The notes under the pieces were generated by a model. The model had not been told where the DNA came from and did no database searches. It worked only from the letters and a program-made list of their open reading frames with translations. DNA of 64,000 nt from Rachicladosporium sp. CCFEE 5018. Lineage: Eukaryota; Ascomycota; Dothideomycetes; Cladosporiales; Cladosporiaceae. The stretch covers positions 266,506-330,505 of the forward strand of contig KZ111140.1 in the NCBI GenBank assembly GCA_002077045.2. Direction: 5' to 3'. Of this stretch, positions 20,917 to 31,327 are shown piece by piece (the stretch's first letter is position 1; each line of letters opens with the position of its first letter). Both the position numbers and the translations under genes were made by a program.

Positions 20917-21717
20917 TCAAATTCCAGCCTTGCTCCTCACAAACGCTGCCGCTGCAGGCGCATCGGTCGCGTAGGTCAAATGAGGAGGCAGGATCAGATT
21001 CCCTCCATCACAGATGTTATCACCAACGTTACAGAAGGTCTTGACTTTGCTCGCGGGGATGCGACCTACTGGCTGGCCGCGATCTGGGTCACCAAAGACC
21101 TATCATATTTTTCCGTCAGCATCACTCAGCTAATCATCCTGGACCTGGGATACTTACGACCACGGAGCTGACAAAATTCGTCGTGCTGTTGCTGATCAAA
21201 GCGGCTGCGTTGTGTACCAGCTGAGCACCCTGCGAGTAACCCGAGAGTACAAGCTTCGTCTTGGGACATTGAGACTGCGCTTGGGCAGCGAGGTTCGCCA
21301 TGTTGCGGCTGCCGCCAGCATCTCCTCCCATGTTAAAACCGGCGACGTCTGCTGGATAGGCTACCTGGAGTGACTGTCAACACTTGTCCAGCCCGCGATG
21401 CTATCGGTAAGGGTAGCCTCACTCCTTGAACGGCTATTTTGCCGGCGCCTGTGGAATTTGCCAGAGCCTGGAAGAATGGCGGTCCGACGATCGTGCCAAC
21501 ATTGCCGCTTTCAAATGTGCCACGCGCCTGGCATCGCGTCAGTCGCTGGGACACAGTGGGAAAGTAGAACACATACGAAAATGACGGTGATTGCGCGACA
21601 AGGCGTGCCGTCGGTCAATTGATTCTGAGTATTGCTAGCGATGTACTGTCTCTTCTCCAGATCGGCCGGCAAGGCCAGAGCCAGAGCCACGGACGAAAAT
21701 AGGGCGAGTAGCTTCAT
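20917..21717 (-). CDS. cutinase, right copy
   Basis: Mirror copy of 4720-5523 with identical exon lengths: 21577-21717, 21423-21527, 21158-21364 and 20917-21099, giving 211 residues. The signal peptide, LEKR site, GYSQG nucleophile, CNVGDNIC aspartate and LPPHLTY histidine are all kept. Substitutions such as ARGTFE for ARGTTE and FNMGGD for FNAGGD are compatible with activity but could shift substrate preference. Both copies remaining open beside two dead MFS copies suggests selection has kept cutinase dosage or diversity. Confidence 0.92.
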
Positions 21718-22402
21718 GGTGTCGTAGCACTTCAACAAGTAGTTGATAATTAGGCGTGGCAAATGTCGCAGCAATGCGAGAACATAAGATTCTATGAATT
21801 ATGTTTGATATTCTACTTGTACCAATCGTCATAGTCTAGACACCGAGGCTCTGATGTCCTTGACCTACCTGATAGGTCAGATCGCAAGTAGAGCACATTG
21901 GTAGCGGACTAGCTCCCGCAATATACTCAGGTCAGCTTGCCGTTCGATGACATCTCGGATGAATCGAGGACTCGGTTCGAAGTTACCTCTGACATGCTGA
22001 TGACGGGTGAAGCGTACGGCAGTGAACCTGGTCGTGTGCTCTAGATTACCCGACCGAGGATCCTGGTGGTTAGCAATTGGTTTAATTGGTCTGCTTCGCA
22101 CTCACTAACATCCGGACGATCTTATACATCAGTGCCGTCGATTGCGGGGAGTAGCCGGGGTAAATAATTTGGCTGGTTAAGCGACGCCGACACATAGGTG
22201 ATCACCCACGATCACGCATTCCATGACACAGAACATTTATCGCACAGTTCTACACGGTCAAGTAATGCTTGCTTTTGTATCTTCCAACCAGAGTTGCGTC
22301 TCGCCACGGTATATCATCACCTGCCCAGCTGAAAGGCTTCCATATGAGCCACTAGGTCGATGCTGTACATGGCGAAAGCATTTCCAACGAATCGAACGCT
22401 AT
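21718..22402. other. intergenic, right arm
   Basis: Counterpart of 4040-4719. No gene seen; it contains the conserved 97-base block 22216-22312. Confidence 0.55.
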
Positions 22403-24312
22403 TCACATCGTACACCTGAAGTGTGGGTTCTGTAAGTCCGTCACATTGTTCTCACCCATCTCTCTTCCCAGCTTCTCTTGCTCTTCCGGCGTGACACCGC
22501 TCTCCTTCGCAGCTTTGTCTCGTTTGCGATTCATCCAGACGTAGTACCCTCGCCACGTGCAGATCAGGGCGAACTCGATACCAAGAAAGATCGCTGCACC
22601 GATGGTCCCTGGGATGTAGCGAGGGGCTTTCTTTGCTTTGCAAATCTGGAAGCCGACCATGTTGCCTACGCAGTAACCGATGGAGGTCACGGAATAGATG
22701 ATGGTTTTCTACGCAAGTTAGTCAGATATCAAATGGGCCAGAGCATGGAGATCACTGCCTTTGTACGACCTCCAACATTGCTTGAGATCAACGTCCACGC
22801 CAGGAACAATGCTAGCACAAATGGGACAGTGATCAGGTACAGTCCCCACTTCGTCCACTTGTACGCCGGGTCGTTCGGCAAGAAGGCCAGTCCGAGAAGT
22901 CCGACAAACGGCGGTATGCACGCTGCCGCCATCACGTACATTCGCCGGTTGGGGACCTTTCTTGTGTTCAATCCGACGCCAAGGAAGATGAGAAGCGAAA
23001 ACACTACAACAGTCAGCTATGCAATGGTTGGCACTTTCATACTACCCACCTGATCGTGGGATGTCAATAAGCAGCACTTCGAGTTGGGTGAAGCCAAACG
23101 AATTATACATGATGGAAGCGAACTTAGTGAAGGCTCTGTGGATCATCAGCAGATCGACGCGGAAATCACAAGTGCCAGACATACCCATTGAGCACGCTGG
23201 ACAGGAACGCACTGAACAAGCAGAACCAGAGCTGCGGATCTCGGAAGGCGTCAGGAACCTGACGTGCATATCAGTGCCCTCTTTGCATCCTTTCCGTAGG
23301 ACCGAGAGGCATACTTGACTCCAGGTCCACTCCACTCCAGTGATATCTCTGCCCACCTTATTCCTCAGGATCCTCGCAGCAGCCATCCACTTCTCCTCTT
23401 TATTCAGCCAGATCACCTCTTTTGGACTGCCCAACAATGCGAAGCAGATTAGTGCAAGCACCACAGTGCAGCTTCCCAAAACCATAGAAATGCCTCTCCA
23501 TGGCGCAATGCCGTCATTCTTCTGTGCGTAGCTGCCGATGCCATACGTGACCAGGTTGGCTATGATACCGAAGCCAGCGTTCGCAGACTGCCAAAACAGC
23601 GCACGAGCAGAGTGCTCTTCTGTACGGTACCATGTGCCGGCCACGAGGACGAAGCCGGGGCTGATGGTGCATTCGAAGAAGCATTGCAGTGCGCGGATGG
23701 CCATGAGATCAGCCCAGTCCTGCGCTGCTGCGATGCTGAAGACGCAAACACCTAGCTTAAGGCTAATTTGCTGCACGTGCGCTGCGTAGCCGTTGTAGCT
23801 TACCCCAGAGTATCATATATATGCTGGGTGACTTGCCTAAGCTCCATCGCTGCAGCAGAAAGTTCGATGGGAACTCGCCGCAGAGGTAGGCGATGTAGAA
23901 TATAGTCGTAAGCCAGGAGTACTGCTGACCCACTAGACCGGTATCCGTACGAAGGCTAAAGATGGCTTGCGTGCCGAGCGAGGTCTTGTCGGTCTGCTGG
24001 ACGCCGTAGCAGAACCACTACACTGTCGTCAGCAGCTGACATGGTTGAATGAGACGCTGAAAGTACCATCAATGGTAGCAGGTAACGATCGATCTTCCTC
24101 GTCAGCTTCTTCTACTGCTCCAGCTTCTTCTACTGCTCCGGCGTGTAGTCGCTCTCCTTGAACACGTCATTGTCTTTGGTGACGAGTATCACCTCGCCCT
24201 CCGTGAAGTCGCTACCTTTCTCGTCACTCGATATGGTGACTTTTCCAATATCATGGGGAAGAACAGACTTCGCCATGGCCATAGATAACGGGTCTGGGGT
24301 TGACATCGCCAT
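22403..24312 (-). pseudogene. MFS transporter (Dal5/allantoate-permease type), right copy, early stop
   Basis: Better preserved than the left copy. Membrane segments and loops are open through WFCYGVQQTDKTSLGTQ, FFECTISPGFVL, MYNSFGFTQLE and the C-terminal tail, across introns at the same places. The lesion is at residue 61, where the left copy has TAC (Tyr): here TAG, inside an 18-base unit that is duplicated in tandem (24104-24139), so two in-frame TAGs follow YTPEQ. A 54-base GTGTTC...AGTAG stretch ending at the second TAG could in principle be spliced out in frame, restoring a shorter loop, so I keep some doubt. The last intron uses a GC donor (AAAG|GCAGTG). Confidence 0.75.
24104..24139 (-). 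repeat. 18-base tandem duplication carrying a stop codon
   Basis: Two perfect 18-base units (24104-24121 and 24122-24139) within the MFS gene. Each contains one in-frame TAG on the minus strand. The left arm has a single unit with Tyr at that codon and a one-base deletion right after it. Confidence 0.9.
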
Positions 24313-24954
24313 CTTGCGATCGTCAACAGAGGAAGAAAGAGGGAGACACGAGGAGGGCAAAGTGGAAGGCTGACAGATACGACTATACTGAAAGCTTGAC
24401 CTACCGATCGCCACCAGACAACACTCGGATGGCATCTATGCATTGGCCAAGCCAAACGTCCGCAACTACCATCTCTCAATGCGTACAGGATCGGCACTCG
24501 TCAGACATCACAACAAACCTTACCTGCTGTTTCGAGACCAATGTGGAGGTGTCGCATGCATTTGTTGGTGAGAAAACCTGATGTCGGACGAGCTCCAAGT
24601 AGCTCCTATCTGTCGACTGATAAAACAAGGTCTCGGCGCTTGGCAAGCAGTAGCTATTGTCTGAGAACCTCATGCTGCGCATTATGCGCATATGTATGTC
24701 GACGTCGATTGACAGGGTGAGCTGTGATACTGCCGGGTGAACTGCGGGTCTGGAATCAAGTGCTATGCATGCCGCAGATAGTGAAGCTACTACCGAGCGT
24801 CGGCACGAACGAGGCCGATCATTGCTGCGTGAACTTGCGATACGCCTCTAAATCGCTGTCGGCGGAACAATTTAGGTGATCCGGATGCTCAGAGGCGCTT
24901 AATCGAAGCACAGGAAGGCTCTAGATACCCGAGATCCGAGGGTCCGCGTAGGCT
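24313..24954. other. intergenic, right arm
   Basis: Counterpart of 1509-2145; no gene seen. Confidence 0.55.
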
Positions 24955-27042
24955 TCAAGGCGACTCCATGCTGAATCGGCCTTGCTGCTTTGCGTTAGCC
25001 GCCTCACTCAACGTATGCCTGAACTCTTTCCACAATGCAGTGGTCTGCCCCTCGGCTTCCATGCGGTCGGCAATTCGTCGAGCGTGCTTGCGCTTCTTTC
25101 TCACACTCATCTTATCCCGCTTACGAAGCTGCTCGGGCGAGTTGTATCGTTGCTCAATCCAATCTGAGACGAAATGATAGAGATGCAGCCGCCAATGCTG
25201 CAGTGCATGTGCCGTTCGTGCGTTGTTCATGCAGAACTTTCCCACATACCAAATATGACTGGCTGGCTTCACCTCGTTGCCCTTGGCGTCGTAGTCTGGG
25301 GTATCATTCGAGTCGCCGGAGGTGGAGCTCGAATCGTCATCTCCGCTGTCCTCTTCGTCGTCGCCATCATCGTTGTCTACGTCGTCCAATGTGTCTCGAT
25401 GATAAGGCTTGCCCTGGAACTGCACTTGGTAGGTAGCTGGATGACCAGTCCTGTTACACGCGTCGCACTTATCGTTGAACATGTGCTCTGATTTGTTCCG
25501 ATCGAGTCTGTCGTAGGCGATTGCAGGTCGAGAGCGGAAGGCAATGGTGAAGTCAGTCGTCCATGCAGCTGACGCAAACTTGGATCCTACCAACCCGGAG
25601 ACTTCGTCGTCCAGCTTGCGGAAGGCGAGTTCGTAGATCTCGTCGTTCATTTGGGGGAACGCTGGATTAATCTTCTTCTGGACCAGCCATTCGACGGCGA
25701 AATTCCACAATTCCTTCGCTTTCATCGAAGCGTACCGAGTGAATTGTAACGGAATACCTTCGGGTATGCCCAGCTCGTCATCATCACCCTCGTCAACCAG
25801 GAACTCCTCGTCCTCCTTCTCTACGTGAAACATGGAGCGACTGCTTGTAGGAGCATACACAGCTTCCTCCTCGTCCTCCTCGCCTTGGCCATCATCATCA
25901 TCATCCGCTTCAACTGGTGTCTCGTCACCCTCATCCTCGAAAATGTCGTCGGTAACATTCTCCGAAATGTCTGGCAAATCGCGCTGACTGGATCGCTTCT
26001 GCTTTAGTCTCTCTAGTGCCTTCAATCGGGCGTTCTTTTGTGAACTTTGTGCGCGATGACTACGACCCTCGTCAACATCGCTACTTGGTCCAAGGAAGTC
26101 AAGGTCCTCGTGGAGATCCTCCTGTTCCTGTTGAGTGAGCTGCCGCGAAGGCTTGGACTTGCGACGCCTCGGGGTGAATGGCACAATGTCATCATCTTCG
26201 TCTTGGACATCATCTGACTCTTCCCCCGGGCCTGTGCGTTTTGATATCGGACGTTCGATGATCTGTACATCATCGTCGCTCACTTCAGCACGCGGTGGAG
26301 AAGAGCTGATGAACGAGGATCGCCTTGTTCGCTTGCGGCTGACCTTGCCACCAGTCGTAGGCATATCTTCTTCACCAGTCTGCTCATCCTCCACGTCTAT
26401 CACAGCCGACACTGGTCGTGCTGCTGTCCGGCTTCGAGAACTGTGAACGACGATCATGTCGTCTTCGGAGTCTTCCTCGTTCGTGACGGACCGCTTCTGA
26501 GAGCCCCTTGTGATTCGGCGACCACTCGAGCCCATGAAGCCATCGTCCTTGTGGGCACTGCTCGCCTTCTGCTTCCGGTTGCTCTTGCGCATCAGCTTGC
26601 CTGGCGAAGGGAGCTCATCACTGTCGTCGCTCGAAGCATGCCGTTCTCCGCTTTGTGCACTCAGACCCAAGGGCTGATCCAGATTGATCGGCTGATTTGC
26701 AGAGCTCAAAGGCACACCGTTGCTGAAGTCCAGCCGTTGCTGCCTAGCAGCTTTCCTCGTCGCTCGGGCCAGACCTTGCTTGGGCGTTGGTTGCAATAGC
26801 TCGTCGTCGCTGTCCTGCATCGTGGGTCTTCTCGATGCGGACGGAGTGGGTGGTAGGGGATCTCCAACACGACTCACATCCTCTAAGACCTTTCGACGCT
26901 TCGCGGGCGATCCTTCATAATCGACCGCGGCGGCGCGCTCCTGAATTTGCTGGTGGTAGCCCTTCGAGGCTGGTGACGAGGAGGGCAACGGCGTCAAGTT
27001 CAGCTTGGCCTGCCGCTTTCGAGAGCCAGTGAAGGTAGGCAT
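24955..27042 (-). CDS. DUF4211 domain protein, right-arm copy (complete)
   Basis: Single-exon gene of 695 residues starting MPTFTGSRKRQAKLNLTPLP. An in-frame ATG 57 bases upstream exists but adds no conserved-looking sequence. The N-terminal two thirds are disordered, Ser/Asp/Glu-rich with basic clusters (KRRKVLEDV, RKRTRRSS) that could serve as nuclear localisation signals. The C-terminal third holds the DUF4211 block with FTRYASMKAKELWNFAVEW, the CDACNRTGHPATY segment and FCMNNARTAHALQHW. It is close to the left copy, with small length changes in acidic runs. Chromatin association is plausible from composition only. Confidence 0.85.
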   Translation of the reverse strand: MPTFTGSRKRQAKLNLTPLPSSSPASKGYHQQIQERAAAVDYEGSPAKRRKVLEDVSRVGDPLPPTPSASRRPTMQDSDDELLQPTPKQGLARATRKAARQQRLDFSNGVPLSSANQPINLDQPLGLSAQSGERHASSDDSDELPSPGKLMRKSNRKQKASSAHKDDGFMGSSGRRITRGSQKRSVTNEEDSEDDMIVVHSSRSRTAARPVSAVIDVEDEQTGEEDMPTTGGKVSRKRTRRSSFISSSPPRAEVSDDDVQIIERPISKRTGPGEESDDVQDEDDDIVPFTPRRRKSKPSRQLTQQEQEDLHEDLDFLGPSSDVDEGRSHRAQSSQKNARLKALERLKQKRSSQRDLPDISENVTDDIFEDEGDETPVEADDDDDGQGEEDEEEAVYAPTSSRSMFHVEKEDEEFLVDEGDDDELGIPEGIPLQFTRYASMKAKELWNFAVEWLVQKKINPAFPQMNDEIYELAFRKLDDEVSGLVGSKFASAAWTTDFTIAFRSRPAIAYDRLDRNKSEHMFNDKCDACNRTGHPATYQVQFQGKPYHRDTLDDVDNDDGDDEEDSGDDDSSSTSGDSNDTPDYDAKGNEVKPASHIWYVGKFCMNNARTAHALQHWRLHLYHFVSDWIEQRYNSPEQLRKRDKMSVRKKRKHARRIADRMEAEGQTTALWKEFRHTLSEAANAKQQGRFSMESP

Positions 27043-27443
27043 GTCCGGTGAGCTTCCGACACGAACTCCTTCACGAGCATGCGTCGGAGCTATGCACATA
27101 AGCGCATGTTCGAGCTCGGTCGCGAATCGTACAACGAGATAATTAGCTTCAGCAAGAAGTAGCTCCGGAATGACCTTGGTACAATTGAGTGAGTTGTAGA
27201 CTCACATGTCGCGTCGGTTTGCTGAGGCGACGCGCCAAAGTTCAGTGACATGTGACGTAATTACTTTAAGTTAGACATGTACGACCATTCAGTCACTTCG
27301 AGGTTGCAAGAGTTGAGTATGTAGCTTCACGGCAATAGCAATACGGCTGCCACACTCGACCTCGAATGCGTAGCTCGTTGCGGTATGGAAGGCAACATCT
27401 AGTACGACGCTCGAAAGCCCTAAACCAGGCTGCGCAGGCAGGA
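27043..27443. promoter_or_regulatory. divergent promoter, DUF4211 / aprataxin
   Basis: About 400 bases between the DUF4211 start (minus) and the aprataxin start (plus); it must hold both promoters. A TGTGACGTAATTACT stretch near 27249 resembles a CRE/ATF-like TGACGTAA site. Confidence 0.45.
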
Positions 27444-28323
27444 ATGGCTCCGGCGAATGCAGCGCACATTCCACATCCTACATCTCCCCCAGCAACGCCA
27501 TCGAAACGAAACGCATGTAAGATGATCTGATACTACCTCTCATTCGGAGCCCTCCCATCAAACCAAGTCCACTCACTCTCATGGTCTGATCATTGATCGC
27601 GCAGTCACAGAGCTTATGTCCCCAAAGTCCAAAGCCATGAAACCCGATGTCGCCACTGAGAAGTCGAAGGCGATGGGCCGCAGTGGACTTGCAGCCTACA
27701 TCAAGGACCCTGACTCCTTCCCATCGAGTCGCGTGATCTATTCAAATGAAAAGTTCGTCGTGATCAACGACGCATATCCGAAATCCATCATCCACACCTT
27801 GATACTCCCTCGAGATCTCAAGAAGAGTGTAATGCGGCCGCAGGACGCTTTCGATGATTCGGCTTTCCTGGCAGAGTGCGTTGCAGAAGAGAAGAAGGTG
27901 CGCAAACTCGTTGCAACGGAATTGCGACGGCGGTTTGGCCAACAGAGTGCTTCAGATCGGCCACTCATAGAGGCCTTGGAGTCCGATGACCCGCCCGAAC
28001 AGCTGCCTCCAGGGAGAGACTGGGAGAAAGAGGCGGTCAGTGGCATTCACTCCAACCCTTCAATGGGAAAATTGCATATTCATGTTATGAGCAGAGAGTT
28101 CTGCGGGGAAAAGATGAATAAGACGAACCACTATCAGTCGTTTACGACGGATTTTCTGGTTCCCCTAGACCAATTCCCGCTCACCAAGCACGATCACCGT
28201 CGGCACTATAGTTGGATGCCGGTCGACATGATCTGTTGGAGGTGTGGCAAGAACTTTGGCAATCGCATGTTGAGATTGAAGGAGCATCTTGAGCTGGAAA
28301 AGGATGAGTGGATCAAAGAGTAA
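27444..28323 (+). CDS. HNT3: aprataxin-like DNA 5'-AMP hydrolase (Hnt3 type)
   Basis: Aprataxin removes AMP from abortive DNA ligation 5' ends in the nucleus. I place the start upstream of the obvious frame: exon 1 27444-27516 and exon 2 27605-28323 join in phase to 263 residues, reading MAPANAAHIPHPTSPPATPS and, at the junction, KRNAFTELMSPKSK, as in fungal homologues. The HIT domain has VIYSNEKFVVINDAYPKS and the catalytic GKLHIHVMS histidine motif. The C-terminus is the aprataxin zinc finger CWRCGKNFGNR...HLELEKDEW (C-x2-C then H and E). All key residues are present. Confidence 0.92.
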
Positions 28324-28936
28324 CGTGTCTGCTCTGGTCCTGGTAGCCATATCCATCGAAGGCTTGCCGTCAGGGATATCGGTCGGAGGTGGATGTGAGA
28401 GGTCACTAAAACGCGGGCAGCTGCATGTTCAGGGGTCGATGTTACACACCGCCAGAAATTAGCGTCATGTTCGTGCCCAACATGGATTCGCAGAAGTCGG
28501 TCTCCTTGAGCGGCAAAGAGGGTGCGGACCGGACCAGTGGCAGGTCCACAGTTGGCGGAAACTTTCGGTGCCTCTGTTGAAGTGCTAGAAGGAACCGCAA
28601 ATCATCTTGGTCTCAATAGGCATTGGCGGCTTCGTCTTCCACAGGCATTGTGGAAGGGTGCCTCGAACGCAGATCGCCACGACAAACGGACGGCATTCGG
28701 GCTGCGTTCTGTCTCTACGCGTTGTCACATGTATCTTCCCATCGGAATCGACTTCATTACGGTCTTGTGATTGCATGAAGGTGAAGTCGAAGTAAAGTTA
28801 AGGTGTCTTCCAGAGTGGAGGCACAAGAGGCAGGCACGACCCAGGGACGCCCTCACCTCTGACTCCCCGCCTTCACCCTGCCATACCCACATCAATTGTC
28901 GCATCAACAGTACCTTCGACTCCCCTCCACGACAAT
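28324..28936. other. intergenic
   Basis: No supported gene. The last 80 bases are C/A-rich leader of the gene at 28937. Confidence 0.5.
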
Positions 28937-30725
28937 ATGGCAAATTACAGCAACGTCGATTTGCTTGGTCTGGGTAACGGCGACTCAACACACATCAACA
29001 CACCTCATCGAAACGGCATACCTGCAATGGCCAACAACATCACCGGATCAGACCCACTCAGTCTGTGGGAGCGTCACGAAGAACTGAGGCTTGCAGGCGT
29101 GAAGCGGACTGTGCTGCTGGAGGTGAGCAACTTCCATTCGCCACCAAACATGACACCATGGCGCTGATGACCCTTCAGGAAGTCATCACTCGCTATGAGA
29201 ACCTCTCACTGAAGCACGCCGAGCTAGTTCGAGAGCACGATGTTCAGCGCACCTACACCGCCACCGCTCACGCGCGTGAGCAGGGGTTGACGGAAAACGT
29301 GAAGCGCTTGCAATACATACTGGTGGGTAGACAGCTTTCATGACACATTTGCCACCCATGCTGACATCTTGCAGAACCGCGATCCATTCGTCTTAGTCCT
29401 CATCGACGGTGATGGAATGATCTTCAAGGAGTCCTTCCTCCGCGATGGCGAGAAAGGTGGTCGTCAAGCCGCGTTGATCCTCAAGGACGAAGTGAAGAAG
29501 TGGTTCGATCGCAACATACCCGATCCACCCAAGGACTATAAGATCGTGACGCGCATCTATGCGAACGTCAAAGGTCTCGCTGATGCCTGTGTCCGAGCCG
29601 GACTGATTGACCAAGCCTCCACTTTCCAAGACTTTACTCAAGGCTTTACACGCGGCGGCGGCTTGTTCGACTGGGTCGGTGTTGGCAGTGGCAAGGACAG
29701 GGCTGATGTGAAGATCATTGGTGAGTACCGCCTCTGCTCTGAGCTGTCACGCAACGGCGAGCTGACTCTGCGTAGACAACCTGAAGCTGCACCTGTATGA
29801 CTATCACTGTCACCAAGTCTTGTTCGGCTGCAGCCACGACAACGGCTTTGCTCGCATGCTCGAGACATATATGGACGATCCTGAAGCACTGGCTCGCGTA
29901 ACACTGCTGGAAGGCGTGCCCTTCGAGAAAGAGCTGGCTGATCTGCCCTTCAAGACCACCAGGTTCCCTGGGCTGTTTCGCGGCGACAAGATCAACACCA
30001 CGCCGCCTGACCTACTCAACGGTCAAAGAGGTCGTCAGCTATCCCAGCTGAGTGCCGCTAGTGGTCTCTTGACACCACGCATGGACACGCCAGCTTCGTT
30101 CATTAGCGCATCGAAGATTGGAGATAGCCTGGCGCGTCATGTTGGTCTCCCTCCATTGAACACTTCACGTCGTGCCGACTCCAGCGCCTCGTCGTCTCTG
30201 GTGTCACCAACGGACTCTGTCGACAATTTGATGCTGCAAGACAGCTGGGCTGCCAAAGCGAAGCGTGCCGCGAACCTGCCACCACCAGAGCCAGCGCCTC
30301 GGCCCCTTCAAGGACCAGCTGACATCGTTCGTCGCAACAGAAAAGGCCAACGTATTGACTCCTCCATTGAGTACGAATCCGACGCATTCAGCGTTGTCAA
30401 GAAGCTTAAGCTATGCAACCAACACTACCTCATGCCCGATGGCTGCAACAAGTCGCACAAATGCCACCACCGCCATGACTACAGGCCTACCGAGAAAGAA
30501 ACCAAGATACTCAGAGCTGTTGCGCGTGAGACGCCTTGCAAGCGTGGAACGGCGTGCGAGGAGGAAGGGTGCATTCATGGGCATCGTTGCCCATTTCCGA
30601 TGGCGACCGAGGGTTCAAATCGTGGAATTGGCTGCTTGAACGGCGAGTCTTGTCGCTTTCCGAGGGAGATGCACGGGATTGTCGATTTGGCTCCAGTGAG
30701 AATGACGAAGATCACGGGCATCTGA
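28937..30725 (+). CDS. CCCH zinc-finger protein with fungal NYN-like N-terminal domain
   Basis: Exons 28937-29122, 29179-29322, 29375-29720 and 29776-30725 join in phase to 541 residues. A short coiled-coil region (YENLSLKHAELVREH) leads into a domain starting NRDPFVLVLIDGDGMIF. Its Asp residues and later RIYANVKGLADACVRAG and CHQVLFGCSHDNGFARML resemble a PIN/NYN-type fold, as in the fungal DUF7923 family. The C-terminus has CCCH-type clusters: CNQHYLMPDGCNKSHKCHHRH, CKRGTACEEEGCIHGHRC and CLNGESCRFPREMH. RNA binding and possibly RNA cleavage are inferences from the domain types. The middle is Ser/Pro-rich and disordered. Confidence 0.85.
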
Positions 30726-31327
30726 GATTGTCTCTAGGCTTGATCCGAATGCAGATGGTCAAGGGCTGTTGCGGAAGCGGCCTTGAAGCGGTAGCAATGC
30801 AGACAGTATGGCGGCTTCGCGTGAGATCGTCACTGATAATGAAGCCCTTCCGCTTCATCAAACGTAGGGATGCTCCTGTGCTGCCATAGCTGCAGCTGGA
30901 ACAGTTGGTCTGCTGCTCACTCTTGGTGTGAGAGGGCATGTCAGTGAAGCTGTCTCTGCTCAGAGCTTGGTGCTCTCACGGACACGGCGATGCAGCGACT
31001 CAGTGCCCGGATAAGCTGATAAGAGCATAACCTGCGGTCCAGAGTTCTGCAGATGCGGAGGTGAATGATGTTGTCGGAATGGAGTGAGGCGCAGTGCACC
31101 TTGGCATGTCGTGCGTTCGATCGTCCCGTTAACTGCACGATACCCCACTGCACAGCCACTCGTACCTGCCTCCTCAGCTTGTGTCTCAGCTCCGGCGGTA
31201 CTCGTTCTAGTGGTAGCAAACCAGCGCTACAAAATCCACCTCTTGAACTACGTCTCGTCCGCCTCAAAGAACCGACACTTCACCTCAACTACCACCGAAC
31301 CACGACTATCTCACGACTCTCAACATC
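30726..31327. other. intergenic
   Basis: About 600 bases with no supported gene; promoter region of the gene at 31328. Confidence 0.5.

Larger units (their letters stand above)
19545..26456 (-). repeat. right arm of the large inverted duplication
   Basis: Reverse-complement match to 1-6900 with five genes in mirror order. The right edge given here is only where the left arm runs off the window; the duplicated DUF4211 gene continues to 27042. The aprataxin gene at 27444 may lie outside the duplication, but that cannot be seen from this window. Confidence 0.92.

Noticed and set aside
25843..26007. Hydrophobic frame opposite the DUF4211 gene
   Set aside because: Antisense of an Asp/Glu-rich coding run, which always gives Ile/Val/Leu-rich frames on the other strand.
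1..27042. Repeat-induced point mutation (RIP) as cause of arm divergence
   Set aside because: In the block compared, 4 of 10 differences are transversions, MFS lesions are indels and a C-to-G change, and RPS29/cutinase frames are intact; RIP would give C-to-T changes throughout.
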